NCBI RefSeq assembly: GCF_002288925.2
Contig: NW_022098076.1
Coordinates: 71,927,425 to 71,991,424 of the forward strand
Source: Delphinapterus leucas
Lineage: Eukaryota; Chordata; Mammalia; Artiodactyla; Monodontidae
Length of the DNA stretch: 64,000 nucleotides
Reading direction: 5' to 3'
The notes under the pieces are model-generated. The model did not search any database. It had not been told where the DNA came from and saw only the letters and a list, made by a program, of their open reading frames with translations. The stretch's first letter is position 1; each line of letters opens with the position of its first letter. A program made the position numbers and the translations under genes. Of this stretch, positions 11,401 to 24,208 are shown piece after piece.

Positions 11401-13340
11401 CTTGAGAGTTAGGGGAGTGTGGGGAAGTGGAGAACAGAGCTGGGGGAGGGAGAAAAAAATTTGAAGGATTGCATGAGTGGTTTAGAGACGACTTCAAAGA
11501 TACATATGCCTATGCCATGCAGATTTTTATTCAGTCCTAGGGTTACACAAATTTTATCTATCCTGCTACTCTCCTTGTTGAAAGCTGTGTCCTTTTAAAG
11601 TATATGGGTAAGTATCATATTGTGTGTGAAGGTCAAAGTGGCACTAGTCTAAAAATATGTAACCTGGATTCTATTCCTGGCCTAGCTACAGACTCCTGTT
11701 AACTTACTAATATGTGTATGTCTCAATTTCTTATACATATATATGTGTATTTATAGAATTAACTCCTTCTCCCCCATGTACAGGAATTTGGAAGTGATGA
11801 CTGAACATCCACAAAATCCTAAGTTCTCTTGACGGAACCAATATGCATACACAAGGCTTATACTATTAGGTCACATATGCTAGTTATAAAATTGTTTTGT
11901 TGACAGACATAGGGTTCTATCTATATGCTTATAAACAGAAAACTGTTCATTTAATTGGAATTTACTTTTCTGATGAATTTTTTAGATTTTACATAAAAAG
12001 TTTCTGACATTTAACTTTTACAAAATTAAAAATGCTTGCACACTGAAGAAAGAAACTTAGCAAATAACACACTTTACGATGGCGACCTTATGCCAGGACA
12101 GATATGATCTGAATGAACATTATCTTAGGGCACAATTTCAGTTGATTGTTGCATTCAATTTATCAATTGCAGGTAAACAATCTGCAATTTGGGAACTGGA
12201 AACATGGAGTATATTCTTTTAAAATTATTTCTCTACCAGATACTTTTGCTTTCTTTTTATTATTCTAAACTTCTCTGCAAACATCTTACAATTGGGGCAT
12301 GGTAATGACCTTTGGGGATCTATATATAAACATGTATTTAACATGCATTTTCATGCTAAGACTTGAACCCCAGAAATTTTGATTCAGTTTGATCTGCTCT
12401 GGGATCTATAAATTTTAAACCATCTACAAGTGATTCTAAAACGTGTCCTTCACTAAGCTGTAAGGTGAGTTTCACAGACCTTTGTAATCCAAGGGAAAGG
12501 TTAGCTTTGCCCCAGCACTGGCAGCCACATCTGTAGAGAGAACATACTATCGGTTTCCTAGAAATTTTGTTTTCCAATCTTATGTGTGTTTGGCTGGAGT
12601 GCAAAATAAGGACGTGTGAGAGAACGTCTTGATTTGTGAGGGCCCAGCACTAAGTTTACCTGTCTGCCAACTAAAGCTGCTTTTGTGTTCTCCTGTCTTA
12701 CATTTATTTATTCCTCATGAAATTTTCCCAAAGAAGTGAATCATCGATACTGCGGAGGCACTAGCATTTAGGGATTCTCTGTTAGAGTTTGACTGTATTC
12801 CATGACAACTCAGTGTAATGTAGCAAAAGTATTTTTTTTTTATCATATATGGTGTTTTCTTGGACTTTGACATTTTCCTATTTGCTTTGATTATACCACT
12901 CCTTAAAATTAGTATAATATCCACTCCAGAAGATTGTTGCTGCATAAAATATGGTCACAAATGAGCAAAGCACTTTGTTATCTGAAAAGTGATATACAAA
13001 TGTTGAATCTAAGAAAAAAATCACCTTCCTGAATTTAATGATCCATAGGAAGTTGAATCTTGAAAGACATTTTATTATGTGTGTTTACTTAAACCCCACC
13101 TTTGGCAAAAAGTTAAGGCAGGTTTCTTAGAGAACAAAGTTCGCCTTCATTAGAGGAAATTTTTCAAAGTAACCGTAAAAATAGTCTTTAAAAATAATTA
13201 CCCAAGTACTATATGGTGATTGCAACAAATGCCAGTGATGCAGAAATTTAAAAAGTAAAAGGAATTGTTCCTACTCTACCCTGCCCCCATGTGCCAGAGG
13301 CAATAACTATGACTCTCTTGGTGTATGGTGTTCCAGGATT
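11401..13340. other. Intergenic, nothing recognised
   Basis: AT-rich sequence. Minus-strand open frames of 82 and 76 aa (12356-12604, 12715-12945) look random and lack splice context. Confidence 0.5.
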
Positions 13341-13345
13341 TTATG

Positions 13346-13412
13346 TGAAGTCTCTGTCTCTCTCTCTCCACCCCATCTCTGTCTCTCTCCTTCCCTCTCT
13401 CTCTCTCTCAGC
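13346..13412. repeat. (TC)n-rich low-complexity tract
   Basis: Interrupted tctctg/ctctct repeats, forming a polypyrimidine tract of about 65 bp. Confidence 0.85.
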
Positions 13413-14774
13413 AGTTAATTTTTCCTTTAACAAAAATTATCCCTTTTCACATATTAAAAATGTTCTCAACAAATTTTTAAGGCACTTCTAAGTTAGATGC
13501 CTAAAGCTCGGGTAATGCTATGCTTGTGGTAACTTTTTGATTCTGAAGATATCAAGAGTGAAAAGCTGTCCATACCCAATTTTTCTAAGTGTCAGGGAAA
13601 CACACACCTGTTTTCATGTCTTTGTATCTCTGTGTCTCCCCAGGGGATAAAGCTTTTACTCGGGGGATTTCTGGTTGGGGGAAAAGGGTCGGCACCTCAG
13701 TCTCACTCTAAGTGATTATTATCACACCAGTAAGTTTCCACTGTGGCTGCTGGGTGCGGGCTGTGAACACATTTGAAGTCAGCAGGGGACCGTTAGAAAC
13801 CTCCCCTTTGCTGAGAGGAGCTGTAGAAACCTCTGCTTCACTGAAGCATACTTGCAACCTGCGGTCAATCGCTTCTTTTTTTCACGCAGTGTTGTTTTAA
13901 ACTGTCTTCTATCCCACTGAGCAAAAACATACCCAACAAAAAACAGTACAAACAATCCCCATGAGTGTTTTTGAATTTTCCTCTGCTAATCTTGTTGTTA
14001 ATGGTATGAGGTCTTGCCAGGAGTCATTTGTGGTTTAGGCTACAAAATAACATAACAGTCACACAGCTTAAAAACAATATCAAGCATCAAATCAAAGGCT
14101 ACTTAATGCAAAACCTAGACCAATTGCTTTTCTACCTGTCTTATGGAAAAAGCATTTCATCCTCCTTACAGATCGCTGATTACTATACAAGAGGGCATAT
14201 TTAGTAATCTGTAGAAGATACAGGGCGCTACACTTAATAATGACATAATTTCATAAATTGCATACTGTGAAAGTTTGTATATTAGATTATCAGCAAGAGT
14301 ATCCTGTTTAAAATAAAAATGATCTCCAGTAGTTAGTGGAAAGTGATTCAGGTTTACGTTCCCTTATCTATGTTTGTCCTTCCTGGCAGTGAATTTAGCA
14401 GCACTTAAATTCCTATTTGGTAAAAATTGAAATGATGTTGTCCTTGGTTGAAAGCATTGATTTTTCTACCAAATGGAATTTAGGTAGAAATACCATTTAT
14501 AGTAGGAATTTCAGGAGGAATTCAAAAGGTATCCCACAACCATTAAGCCTAAACCACCTAGGACTAATTAATCTTCAATTAAAAAATACTTTAAAGTTTG
14601 TATTATATGTAAAACAAGGTATTGAGAAGTCTGTGTACTTACAGGTATTACTCCTCTTCTGAAAGGGTTGAGAGAAGAATGGTAGGGACAACTTAAATCC
14701 CACCACCAAACAACTACTAAAACAGTGGTAGATCCTGGTGATGAGGTACTCCCAGAAGACTATTGGTTTTGTTT

Positions 14775-14775
<1 letters not shown>
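13413..14775. other. Intergenic, nothing recognised
   Basis: No repeat family or exon recognised. A slightly more GC-rich patch lies at 13640-13860 without CpG-island character. Confidence 0.5.

Positions 14776-14777
<2 letters not shown>

Positions 14778-14809
<32 letters not shown>
14778..14809. repeat. (TA)n microsatellite
   Basis: Run of about 16 TA units, prone to slippage and cruciform formation. Confidence 0.95.
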
Positions 14810-14810
<1 letters not shown>

Positions 14811-17800
14811 CCTGTTAATACATCATAATATTATTGTAAGTCATAAACCTTGAAATAACTATTGAGATTAGGGGGAAAAAGTAATAATAGTTATAATTTT
14901 ACTGCTTTCACTGGCTCAGTGGACACCAGAACCACTAGTCAAATAAAGAAACCATTAGTTTGAAAACAAAACTATGTAAAAACATATATTTTCCAATGTA
15001 TTGGTCATTGATGCTGCCATTTGACTAAATTTATCTTTGGCATCTATACTTAAAAGCACTGACTTCATTATTTGGAGGACTAAGTTTGATTACGTGTGTT
15101 CAGAATTTCATTATCACCTTCATGTGATTTGGGGCCAAGTATTGATCCTTCTGAGCTTTGTTAGTCTCCCTCTGAAACACATACAATTATTTCTATCTTA
15201 TTGCTTTGCTTTAAGAATAATGAAGGATTTCTGGGAAGGAGAGGACATTCTCTGCTGCTTTCCCTTCCCAAGGGAAAACTTTCTCTGTCTCCACTCTTTC
15301 CTCTATCCCCAAGGAGTAGGGGCAGTGCTCTGATTGATCTGGAATTTTATTCTTTAAATTCATTCTTGGTATTCTCAATTCTGATGCTCCAAGTATTCTT
15401 GTTTCTTCCCTTCGTAAGCCGCCATTCTTCTTGTGCCTCTGGGCATGTTGGATGACTGTGAGCTCAGCCTTCCAAAGAGTTGTAAAAAGGGAGGCCTTGA
15501 TGAAAGAGTAGGCGACAACTCTGGCAATCTCAGGAGATGTCATGAATAATACAGTATTGAGGTGTTTCTGTTGTGAGGTCCCACATCTCTGTGGTAGGGG
15601 GTCCTTGGAGCAGAGAATAGCCACTGAGGAGAGAGAAGTTCACCCCATGAGTTGGCTGCTTCTCATCATTTCTCAACTTATTTCATTCACACTCCACTTA
15701 GGAAGAATTCCTTCAAGAGACGTTCAGTTAGCTGATGGAACTTCTTAATTTTCCACGCTGTTGAGAAATTATATTGTTTGTTATGTTTCCATGGATATTT
15801 CATTGGGAAATATTTCAATGGAAATGCGGGGGGAGACAATCACATGATTGACTGCCAGAATGAACCCAAAGTCTCTTGAATTGAATTATTTTTTTTTACA
15901 CAAGTATTACACATATTTTTTCCTGCATATTCTTTTAGAATGTGTGGTTTGTAGGCCAATAGATAATATATCTATATTATGCATTTTTATAATATTTTTA
16001 GTTATAAGATAGTCCAACTTCCTATTGTTTGGATTTTTCCCTACTTTAACATATATATTTTTTCAATTTATGTATCATTAATGCTCCCATTTGATCTAGC
16101 AATTACAATTAAAATTTTAAAGTGTAGAGATATTCCTTTAATATTTGAATTCTGTTCAATAAATATATGTCATTTTCAGTATCACTATTTAATACTTTGT
16201 CCAGTTTGTTTTTTAGGATATAAATATTTGCTTGTCCAACTTATGCAGAGTGTAGGGTTCAGCCATTTTGTTGTGAATCTGCAAGTTCCTACCTCTTTGC
16301 ATTTGTGGTTGAACAATTCTACCTGTAGATTTCTGAAGTCTGAGAATCAAAAGTCATGTTTATTTTATGTTCAACTTGAAGACCCATCAAAATGAATAGA
16401 TATTACATGATTCCCTAAATATACAACAGAAGGAAGAAAAAACAAATATTTATTAAAATCAAATTTTTCTTTTCCACAGCTAATTGCTAAAGTAATTATA
16501 AGTAATTACATAGGAAGTTTTTTGCTGGTTTAAGCTGTTATGGATATGGATATATATTTCTGTTTTGAATCACTTAAGTTTACAGTTTTTCACTTAGTCT
16601 TTAAGAAGAAAATAAGTACATTTATCACACAATGACTGATACGAGAAATAGTGTTTCATGCAGCTTTTTGAGATACCTAAGGAAAAGCTTCTATGTCCAC
16701 GAAAGGTCCGGTTTTGATTTATTCTCACTCTGTTTAGCCCACCTCCCTCATGGCTCACTGAACCACAGGAGAATGAATTTCCTGAAATGGTAACTTTGGC
16801 TTTTAAGAAATCACTTTTTGTCAAATCATTCATTATTCTGAGACAACTTCTGGTATTATTCTGCTCTTCTCTAGTCCTAGTGAATGACCTGAATCCTTTA
16901 TATTACTAGGGGCAATTCTGAATAACTAACCACAAAATGGTAGAGTAAACGGGTCTTTTCTTTTTCGAATAAGCAGGTTGCTTTTAGAACCTATATTCTT
17001 ATTGGAAGGAGGAATGTTAACTTGAGGAAAAGGTAGCAAGTGTCATTTTTTTGTGCGTCATCAATTAGATTCCTTTTCACATAGGGAAGGTAGCACCGTC
17101 ATTCTCCATTCTTTCTATCAATTAAAGGATTTAGAGAGGCCAGAGGAATCCTTTGGGGACATTTGATAATAGATATGAGGGTCCAGCTGCTCCTCTCAGA
17201 TTTGTGTTTACATGTCTAAGTCTGAGAAATAGATCAATAAGCACATACATGCCTTTCGTTTCTTTAATTTTACTAGTGAGGAGACCTTTAAATACATTGT
17301 GATTCCTTTCACATGCTGACTAGTATACTCTCAAACTTTCATATTTTATTTTTAATGGGGGAAAATAGTGCCTCACTTAAACCTGTGATATGAGAGGCTC
17401 TGATACAATTGAAATGAGCCCAAAAGCTGTGGAGATATTTCTGTGCCTCTTTGATGAAATAATCTAGTTTGATGGATGTCTTTATTTCTATCTTAATCAC
17501 AGCATGCAAGATTAGCAATACATGTGTTTCACTTCAGTTAATTACTCATAACGCATGCACAAATACAAGGCTTTACTCCAATTAATTACTTTGAATTTCA
17601 ATGAATGTACGAGAGACCACACAAAGTATCTGTTAGGGAAAAATGAATGTTAGAGAAACTTTGTCTAAGAGCCTCCTCCAGGTCTAGATTTTCTGCCATC
17701 ATAGTGAAAAAAAATCTGAAAATATAAACATGTGAAACATATAACAATAAATCAGATAACTGGATGACCTAGTATCCTGTCTTTAGCTATAGTCATTACC

Positions 17801-18540
17801 TGAGGATTCAAAGAATAGTGAAAAACTATTAGATTAACTGCTGCGGTTATAGGAAAAAAAGAAAAGGCATATGCTCTTACTGATACATTGATCCACCATT
17901 TATGACCTTAAACATAAATTTTATTAGTAACTATTCTTTTGTGCTCTTTCTGAAAAAGTTTATAGATTTAAGAGAAGATTATTTTATCATTTTCACTGTA
18001 TGTGCCATGTTCTGAACACATCCTGATTACTGGGTACCATGTAAATAAATAGCAATCTTTTATAGTTAGAAACTAGAAATAATCCTTTCACTGGCTGTGG
18101 GTTATGAGAAAAACTTCAAAATTGAGAAATAATAATAATAGTAATAATGGAATGTGGACTATAAAGAAACAGGCTAAAAAGGGAACAAGTAAAATAAAAA
18201 GCAGCTTAAGCTTCAGATTCATTTATCAGAGACCAAGAGTGCCAGCTGGTTAGGTACACCCTGGGGAGAAGTCAGCTATCATGGATGCTGGAGTTTACAA
18301 GAAAGGCACCTTGTAGACACATGACACCAAAAGTAACATAATCATGTAAAAATCAAAATTTATTATAAATAAATATTGCTGGGGAAAGAAGAAAAGTGAT
18401 GGAAAAGGCAATAGAAAATGTGTGTGAAATTAGGCAAAGAAATCTGTCAAAAATTCCCTAAAAATGGTAACTGAGAAAAATTATTTGTGGCTGGAACACT
18501 GCTAATTCCCACAAACAACTAAAGTTGTGCAAATACATGT
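14810..18540. other. Intergenic, nothing recognised
   Basis: 3.7 kb of AT-rich sequence. The two longest chance frames (15211-15624 minus, 137 aa; 15979-16395 plus, 138 aa) have no recognisable domain, no splice or poly(A) context and no pseudogene hallmarks. Confidence 0.5.
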
Positions 18541-18543
18541 AGT

Positions 18544-18784
18544 AAAAATGTGTCCATAGGGCTTCCCTGGTGGCTCAGTGGTTGAGAGTCCGCCTGCCGA
18601 TGCAGGGGACGCGGGTCCGTGCCCCGGTCCGGGAGGATCCCACATGCAGCAGAGCGGCTGGGCCCGTGAGCCATGGCCGCTGAGCCTGCGCGTCCGGAGC
18701 CTGTGCTCTGCAACGGAAGAGGCCACGACAGTGAGAGGCCCGTGTACAGCAAAAAAAAACAAACAAAAAAACAAAAATGTGTCC
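18544..18784 (+). mobile_element. CHR-2-type SINE with 12-bp TSD
   Basis: Starts gggcttccctggtggctcag at about 18559. It contains the tRNA-like region with box B-like 'gggtccgtgcc', the CHR body and an A-rich tail interrupted by C (18751-18772). TSD aaaaatgtgtcc at 18544-18555 and 18773-18784. Open frames that translate through it on both strands are SINE artefacts. Confidence 0.96.
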
Positions 18785-18789
18785 GTAAC

Positions 18790-20165
18790 CAGCTTGACAC
18801 TTTTCCATGGGCAAAAATTGCAGATGTCTTCATGAAAGAAGGAAGGACATATTTTTATTTATTTTAATTTAAAGCTTCTTATTTTTAGGAGAAGGGACAA
18901 ATTTCCTGAGCTGGGAGGAACCCACCAAGGGCGCTACACAGAAGTTAGTACCAATTTACCCCTCTCTAAGCTCTGGGTATTTTTATGATAAGTAAAGATG
19001 CATTGTTGAACATACAGGCATATTTAATACCCTAAGAGCACACCTCAATGGAGCTTAATTTCTGCACTTTGATAAAGGATGGATCCTGACTTCATTTGCA
19101 TCATGACTTAAGGGCACATTTATTTAGACAGCAGAGTAAGGGTCACAGGAATTTTAAGTTTGGAAAAAGATTCTTAAGGAATTGCCCTCCTCGTTTCACC
19201 GTGACTCTTTTGCCAAATAAACATTTAAAAACATTTAAAAAGAAAGTAAAGCAAAGCAAAAGCAAGCAATAACAGAGAAGCCCCCTCAGCTTTCAAAAAC
19301 TCTAATAAAAAAAACCTCTATTGACAATACACAGGGAAAACATCAATTTGTTTTAGGGGTTAAGCTTACAATATAACACAAGTTCGAGTCCCTTCTGAAA
19401 AAACTGAACAGATGGAAAATACTTTATGGATTGCTGGTATATTCTTGAGAAAGAATATTCTGGTTGAAAGAACAGTTGCTTTCTGACTTCGGTTAGAAAA
19501 TCTAAATTCCAACATAGTTGTTTGATGAAATTATACAATCCAAACCTCCTCTTATTGAAAATGGAATTTGGCTTTGGGTAAGTGACTTCATTACTCATCT
19601 GTTAGTTATTCTCTGAACAAAAGCACTTTTGTTGCTCAACCTAGGATATGAATAGATAAATGCCTAACACCCTTTGCACTGAGGCTTGGGTTGTTGCCAA
19701 AGCCATCTTGCAAGTTCAAGAGTAAGTGCCACAATATTAAAGGGTCTGAATATCAGATTCATTCACATTCAATGTCCATGAGCTGCAAATTATACAAACA
19801 ATTACTTCTCCTGAGATAACGTAATTTTAAACTTTTTTATGGCTACCAAACTGGAAAGTTCAGTTTTTCCAGAACCAAGATGTTACATGACCCATTGACA
19901 CAAGTACAATTAGGTAAAACTGACAGTATAAAAATGGTGATTGTCCCAGAATATTTTGGAATGAGACAAAATGTAATGGCTCGTTTTTATCCCTGAATTA
20001 AAATGAACTATCTAATAACAAAAAAGAGAGGCAGATTGTTTTTAGGCTACATTGGTTGATTAATGAAAGAAACAGTTATAAACACCAAGTCCTCATGGAG
20101 GTGCAAAACAAGGTGGATTTCCCTTACTGTGCATTTAGAAACTAGAGACATATGTGAAGGCTTAC
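18790..20165. other. Intergenic, nothing recognised
   Basis: AT-rich sequence with small A-rich patches (19205-19260). No exon or named repeat. Confidence 0.5.
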
Positions 20166-20167
20166 TT

Positions 20168-20772
20168 TTTTTAAAAAAATAGATCTTTATTGGAGTATAA
20201 TGGCTTCACAATACTGTGTTAGCTTCTGTTGTACACCAAAGTGAATCAACCATATATATACATATTTCCCCATATCCCCTCCCTCTTGAGGCTCCCTCCC
20301 ACCCTCCTTATCCCACGCCTCTAGGTCATCGCAAAGCACGGAGCTGATCTCCCTGTGCTATGCGGCTGCTTCCCATTAACTGTTTTACATTCGGTAGTGT
20401 ATATATGTTGATGTTACTCTCACTTCGACCCAGGTTCCCCCTCCCACCCGTGCCCTCAAGTTCATTCTCTATGTCTACATCTTTATTCCTGCCCTGCAAC
20501 TAGGTTCATCAGTACCTGTTTTTTTTTTTTAGATTCCATATATATGTGTTAGCATATGGTATTTGTTTTTCTCTTTCTGACTTATTTCACTCTGTATAAC
20601 AGACTCTGGGTCTGACTTACTTCACTCTGTATAACAGACTCACTACAAATAACTCAGTTTCATTTCTTTTTATGGCTGAGTAATATTCCATTGTATATAT
20701 GTGTCACATCTTTATCCATTCATCTGTTGATGGACATTCAGGTTGGTTCCATGTCCTGGCTATTGTAAATCA
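20168..20772 (-). mobile_element. L1 3' end, 5'-truncated
   Basis: Antisense L1 3' UTR beginning 'atctttattggagtataat' at about 20182, running to 'ggttccatgtcctggctatt' and ending abruptly near 20770. Internally it carries a 35-bp imperfect tandem duplication (20576-20610 and 20611-20645) that the other L1 copies here lack. About 15 bp of expected L1 are missing after it. Confidence 0.92.
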
Positions 20773-21029
20773 GAACAGTGTTAATGGCTGAAGACTTTGG
20801 TTTTGATTTAAAAATAAGTATATATTATAAAATGAAGTAAAAGAGACAAAAATGATTGTTTAGTTGTTGGCTCCATTTTTATAGGGCTAAATATTAATAC
20901 TTACCTTTTAAAAAATACTGAGCCTGCAAATTAGTGAATATTCAGAGCTGAAACCCCCCTCTTTCCTTTGAGAGAGTATTGTTTAGTACACCTGCCCTGC
21001 CTATTCTTTTTGGACATTTCTACTTTAAA

Positions 21030-21405
21030 ACATTTATTTATTTATTTTTTATATCTTTATTGGAGTATAATTGCTTTACAATGGTGTGTTAGTTTCTGCT
21101 TTATAACAAAGTAAATCAGTTATACATATACATATGTCCCCATATCTCTTCCCTCTTGTGTCTCCCTCCCTCCCACCCTCCCTATCCCACCCCTCCAGGC
21201 GATCATAAAGCACCGAGCTGATCTCCCTGTGCTATGCGGCTGCTTGCCACTAGCTATCTACCTTACATTTGGTAGTGTATATATGTCCATGCCTCTATCT
21301 CGCTTTGTCACAGCTTACCCTTCCCCCTCCCCATATCCTTAAGTCCATTCTCTAGTAGGTCTGTGTCTTTATTCCTGTCTTACCCCTAGGTTCTTCAAAA
21401 ACATG
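21030..21405 (-). mobile_element. L1 3'-UTR fragment
   Basis: Antisense L1 3' UTR (atatctttattggagtataa to 'acccctaggttcttca'), of the same family as the copy 260 bp to the left. A short direct repeat aaaacat flanks it at about 21028 and 21398, which may be a TSD. Confidence 0.9.
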
Positions 21406-21516
21406 GTTATTTTTGTAAATATCCTGCTTATGTATACTGTGTAGAATGGCAGATATGCTTCAAGACACCATAAAATATTTATAATTAGAGAAGTTTTTGT
21501 TAGTTGAAAATCAATA

Positions 21517-21873
21517 TTTATTTATTTATTTATTTATAATTTATTTATTTTTGGCTGTGTTGGGTCTTCGTTGCTATGCACAGTCTTTCTCTAGTTGCAG
21601 CGAGCGGGGGCTGTTCTTCGTTGAGGTGCTCAGGCTTCTCATTGCGGTGGCTTCTCTTGTTGCAAAGCACGGGCTCTAGGTGCACGGGCTTCAGTAGTTG
21701 TGGCACGTGGGTTCAGTAGTTGTGGCTCACGGGCTCTAGAGTGCAGGCTCAGTAGTTGTGACGCATGGGCTTAGTTGCTCCGTCGCATGTGGGATCTTCC
21801 CGGACCAGGGCTCAAACCCATGTCCCCTGCTTTGGCAGGCGGATTCCCAACCATTGTGCTACGAGGGAAGCCC
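21517..21873 (-). mobile_element. CHR-1-like long tRNA-derived SINE
   Basis: Antisense, about 350 bp. TTTA-rich tail complement at 21517-21550, then 'ggctgtgttgggtcttcgtt', several 'agtagttgtggc' units, and the tRNA-like head ending at the complement of gggcttccctcgta. It is longer than the CHR-2 copies and more diverged, so older. Within the ttgtggc-rich part, short units are repeated (21690-21765). Confidence 0.9.
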
Positions 21874-22650
21874 AATAGGTATTTAAAAGTGAAATATTTA
21901 TTAACCTATATCTATACACACACATATCTACATTAATTATATATATAAAAGGTCCTATTAACCCAAGGGACATTAGAAATAGGATGCATTTTTTTAATTT
22001 GAATCTGTTGCCACCCTATTTTGGTCTGAAGTACCTTTTATTGAATATATGAAAAATAGTAGATATTGAATAAATATTTGTTGAATTTTCAAAATTATTT
22101 AAGTTTTATATACCTAATGCCCCATATTCAAGAGTGATTTCATTTATTTTCAGAAATCGCAGATTAATTTTAAAAAGTATGTTGCCTTTATTTTAAAACC
22201 ATGGTGCCAATGTAGCTGTCTATCCATAATTGAAAAAAAATGTTTTAATTGAAAGATGATCCATGCTCTTAGATTTAAATAATAATGGGTATTGATTGTC
22301 CAACTTTTGGATAGCTCCAGAACTGAAAGAAAAGAAAATTTATTTGAACTAAGTAATATAAATAGGCACATAACTTGTCTACCTTATTTATTTAATACCT
22401 CTCTGCAACTGTTAATGATAATTTTCCTGGGATAACTTAAGTCAAGGGTAGCAAGTTCAAGTGCCTTAGGGCCAGGCAAGTAAATATCTTCTGGAGTTGC
22501 TGGGTTGTTTTGAGAGCTGGGATGAGACATTGACATACTCTGTTTAGAAGTATTTAAATTCAGTCTCCATGTTTTAAAACACTGTGCTCATCAAACAAAA
22601 CCATTTGCCTCCCTAACATTTTAGGCACAGGGACTAAATTAAAATGAATA
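21874..22650. other. Intergenic, nothing recognised
   Basis: AT-rich sequence with a small CA/TA run at 21912-21945. No exon. Confidence 0.5.
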
Positions 22651-22654
22651 TACG

Positions 22655-22810
22655 GCAGTGGTTTTCCAGTGGCCTCTGTGGAAAGGCAGCACCAGAATGA
22701 CTTTAGTTTGTTAATGCAAATTCTAGTTCACAATTGGACATTCTAACTCTGTAGATCTAGGTACCCATATTCTAGTGTACAAACAATGTATATTTCTAAG
22801 GATTTACTGT
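22655..22810 (-). mobile_element. MER5A-type hAT element, decayed
   Basis: Antisense MER5 landmarks: 'cagtggttttccagtggcct', 'gcagcaccagaatgacttta', 'gttaatgcaaattcta'. Confidence 0.6.
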
Positions 22811-24010
22811 TAAAAACACACAAACAAATGATCAAAATATCAGATGCACACTTCAAAAATAAAGTCATTAGAAGTGATAGTGAGTGACTGAAGAAGTAGT
22901 GTTTGCTGAAATGAGAGGTAGCAGATGTGAGGCAGTCCTAATGTTTAAATATTGGCTTGTTACACATATTTCTGTTTATTATCGGTTGTATTTGAGCTTT
23001 TGCTTTGGTAAAATATAGGCATAATATGCAGTAGAGACCAAGGAAAGGAAATAATTTGAGTATGTAGATTAATACAAATAAATCCTCAATGGTCAGTGCC
23101 GAAGTTTGTTTCTGCTCTTCCTTTCAATGTATTCCCACATATTTAAATGAGAGCTTCCTGGAGGATATAATGGTTATGAATATTGGCACTTTACCTAGAA
23201 GCAGAAGCTGAATAAACTGTGGGAAAATAAACTTCTCTTGACCATGATTTCAGGATTAATATCAGCAGGCAGTTGTCTAAACTGTAATTGTTTTCTTGAT
23301 CTGCTGCTGTTTGTGACAATAAAGAAAGCATTCTAGTGAAGTGATGCAATGTATTCATCTCCTTCACTTCTTTTTTTTCGCCTGATCTGTTTGCCTTGCT
23401 GCAATAGTGTCTTCAGTTTGTTACCCTCAAACCGCCAGCCCACGACTGGCCTTGATATTTCAGGTGAGTGTTATTTCAGCACCTGTGTTGTTCTGCTGGG
23501 CTGGTTCCTGGATGGGATCTGGGGACCCTGAAAAACTAAATGAGACTGGCCACGTGATGAAGAGTGGCTGGGCAGCTGGTGGAGCCCAGACAGATGGAGC
23601 AATCTCAGAATCCAGAGGGTTTGGGCAAGAAGAATTAGGCAGATGTCTAGGCAGCTAGAAGTCAAGGTAAAGAAGATAGTTATGAGCATGGGGATGTAGA
23701 AGAAAGTCAGGAGACCAAAGTATCAGGACCAATGGGGGGAATGAGTCTGCATTTCAGGCTTATAGCAGCTACAGTCCTGGATGGGAACCATGGCAGAAGC
23801 AAGAGCAGTGAGGGAGAAACAAGAATTCTCTACCAGAAGTGGGGACTGAAATGTTTAATCTTAAGAGTTCTTAGGTTCATAGGTTCTTAATCCAATAACC
23901 TAGTTTTTAGAGGCTGGGTTTAATGTTGGAATGAGATTTGCTTTCCAAGCTGACCCTTGGGATTCTTAATATCTTCCTGTCTAGCATCAAAAATTTCTCC
24001 CAGAATCAGA
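22811..24010. other. Intergenic, nothing recognised
   Basis: No recognised repeat. Three overlapping short frames lie at 23349-23689. No donor/acceptor pairing or protein similarity supports an exon. Confidence 0.5.
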
Positions 24011-24011
24011 T

Positions 24012-24088
24012 ACCAGCAGTTAGAGAATTAAGTTGACCTGTTCAAGATCACAAGTTAATTAGTGTTGGGGCCAAAGTTAGATCCTAGG
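24012..24088 (-). mobile_element. MIR fragment at the edge of the L1 insertion
   Basis: Antisense MIR motif: 'agagaattaagttgacctgt' then 'tcaagatcacaagttaatta'. The L1 on the right inserted next to or within this MIR. Confidence 0.5.
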
Positions 24089-24100
24089 TTTTCAATTTTC

Positions 24101-24112
24101 TTTCTTTCTTTT

Positions 24113-24182
<70 letters not shown>

Positions 24183-24208
24183 TTCCTTCCTTCCTTCCTT
24201 CCTTCCTT
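24101..24208. repeat. (CTTT)n/(CTTC)n microsatellite on the L1 tail
   Basis: About 80 bp of CTTT units followed by about 28 bp of CCTT units, directly at the antisense poly(A) end of the L1. This is a textbook case of a microsatellite born from a retrotransposon tail. Confidence 0.96.

Noticed and set aside
15211..15624. 137-aa minus-strand frame as a candidate gene
   Set aside because: No recognisable domain, splice signals or promoter, and it overlaps another chance frame on the plus strand.
15979..16395. 138-aa plus-strand frame as a candidate gene
   Set aside because: Residues reflect AT-rich codons (Ile, Phe, Leu, Tyr) with no family resemblance or exon structure.
18502..18867. Several 64-104 aa frames on both strands
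   Set aside because: They are translations of the CHR-2 SINE. The same peptides recur at 30.0-30.5, 34.6-34.9 and 38.5-38.7 kb.
23349..23689. Overlapping short frames as an exon cluster
   Set aside because: Frames on both strands, no conserved peptide, and no coherent donor/acceptor set.
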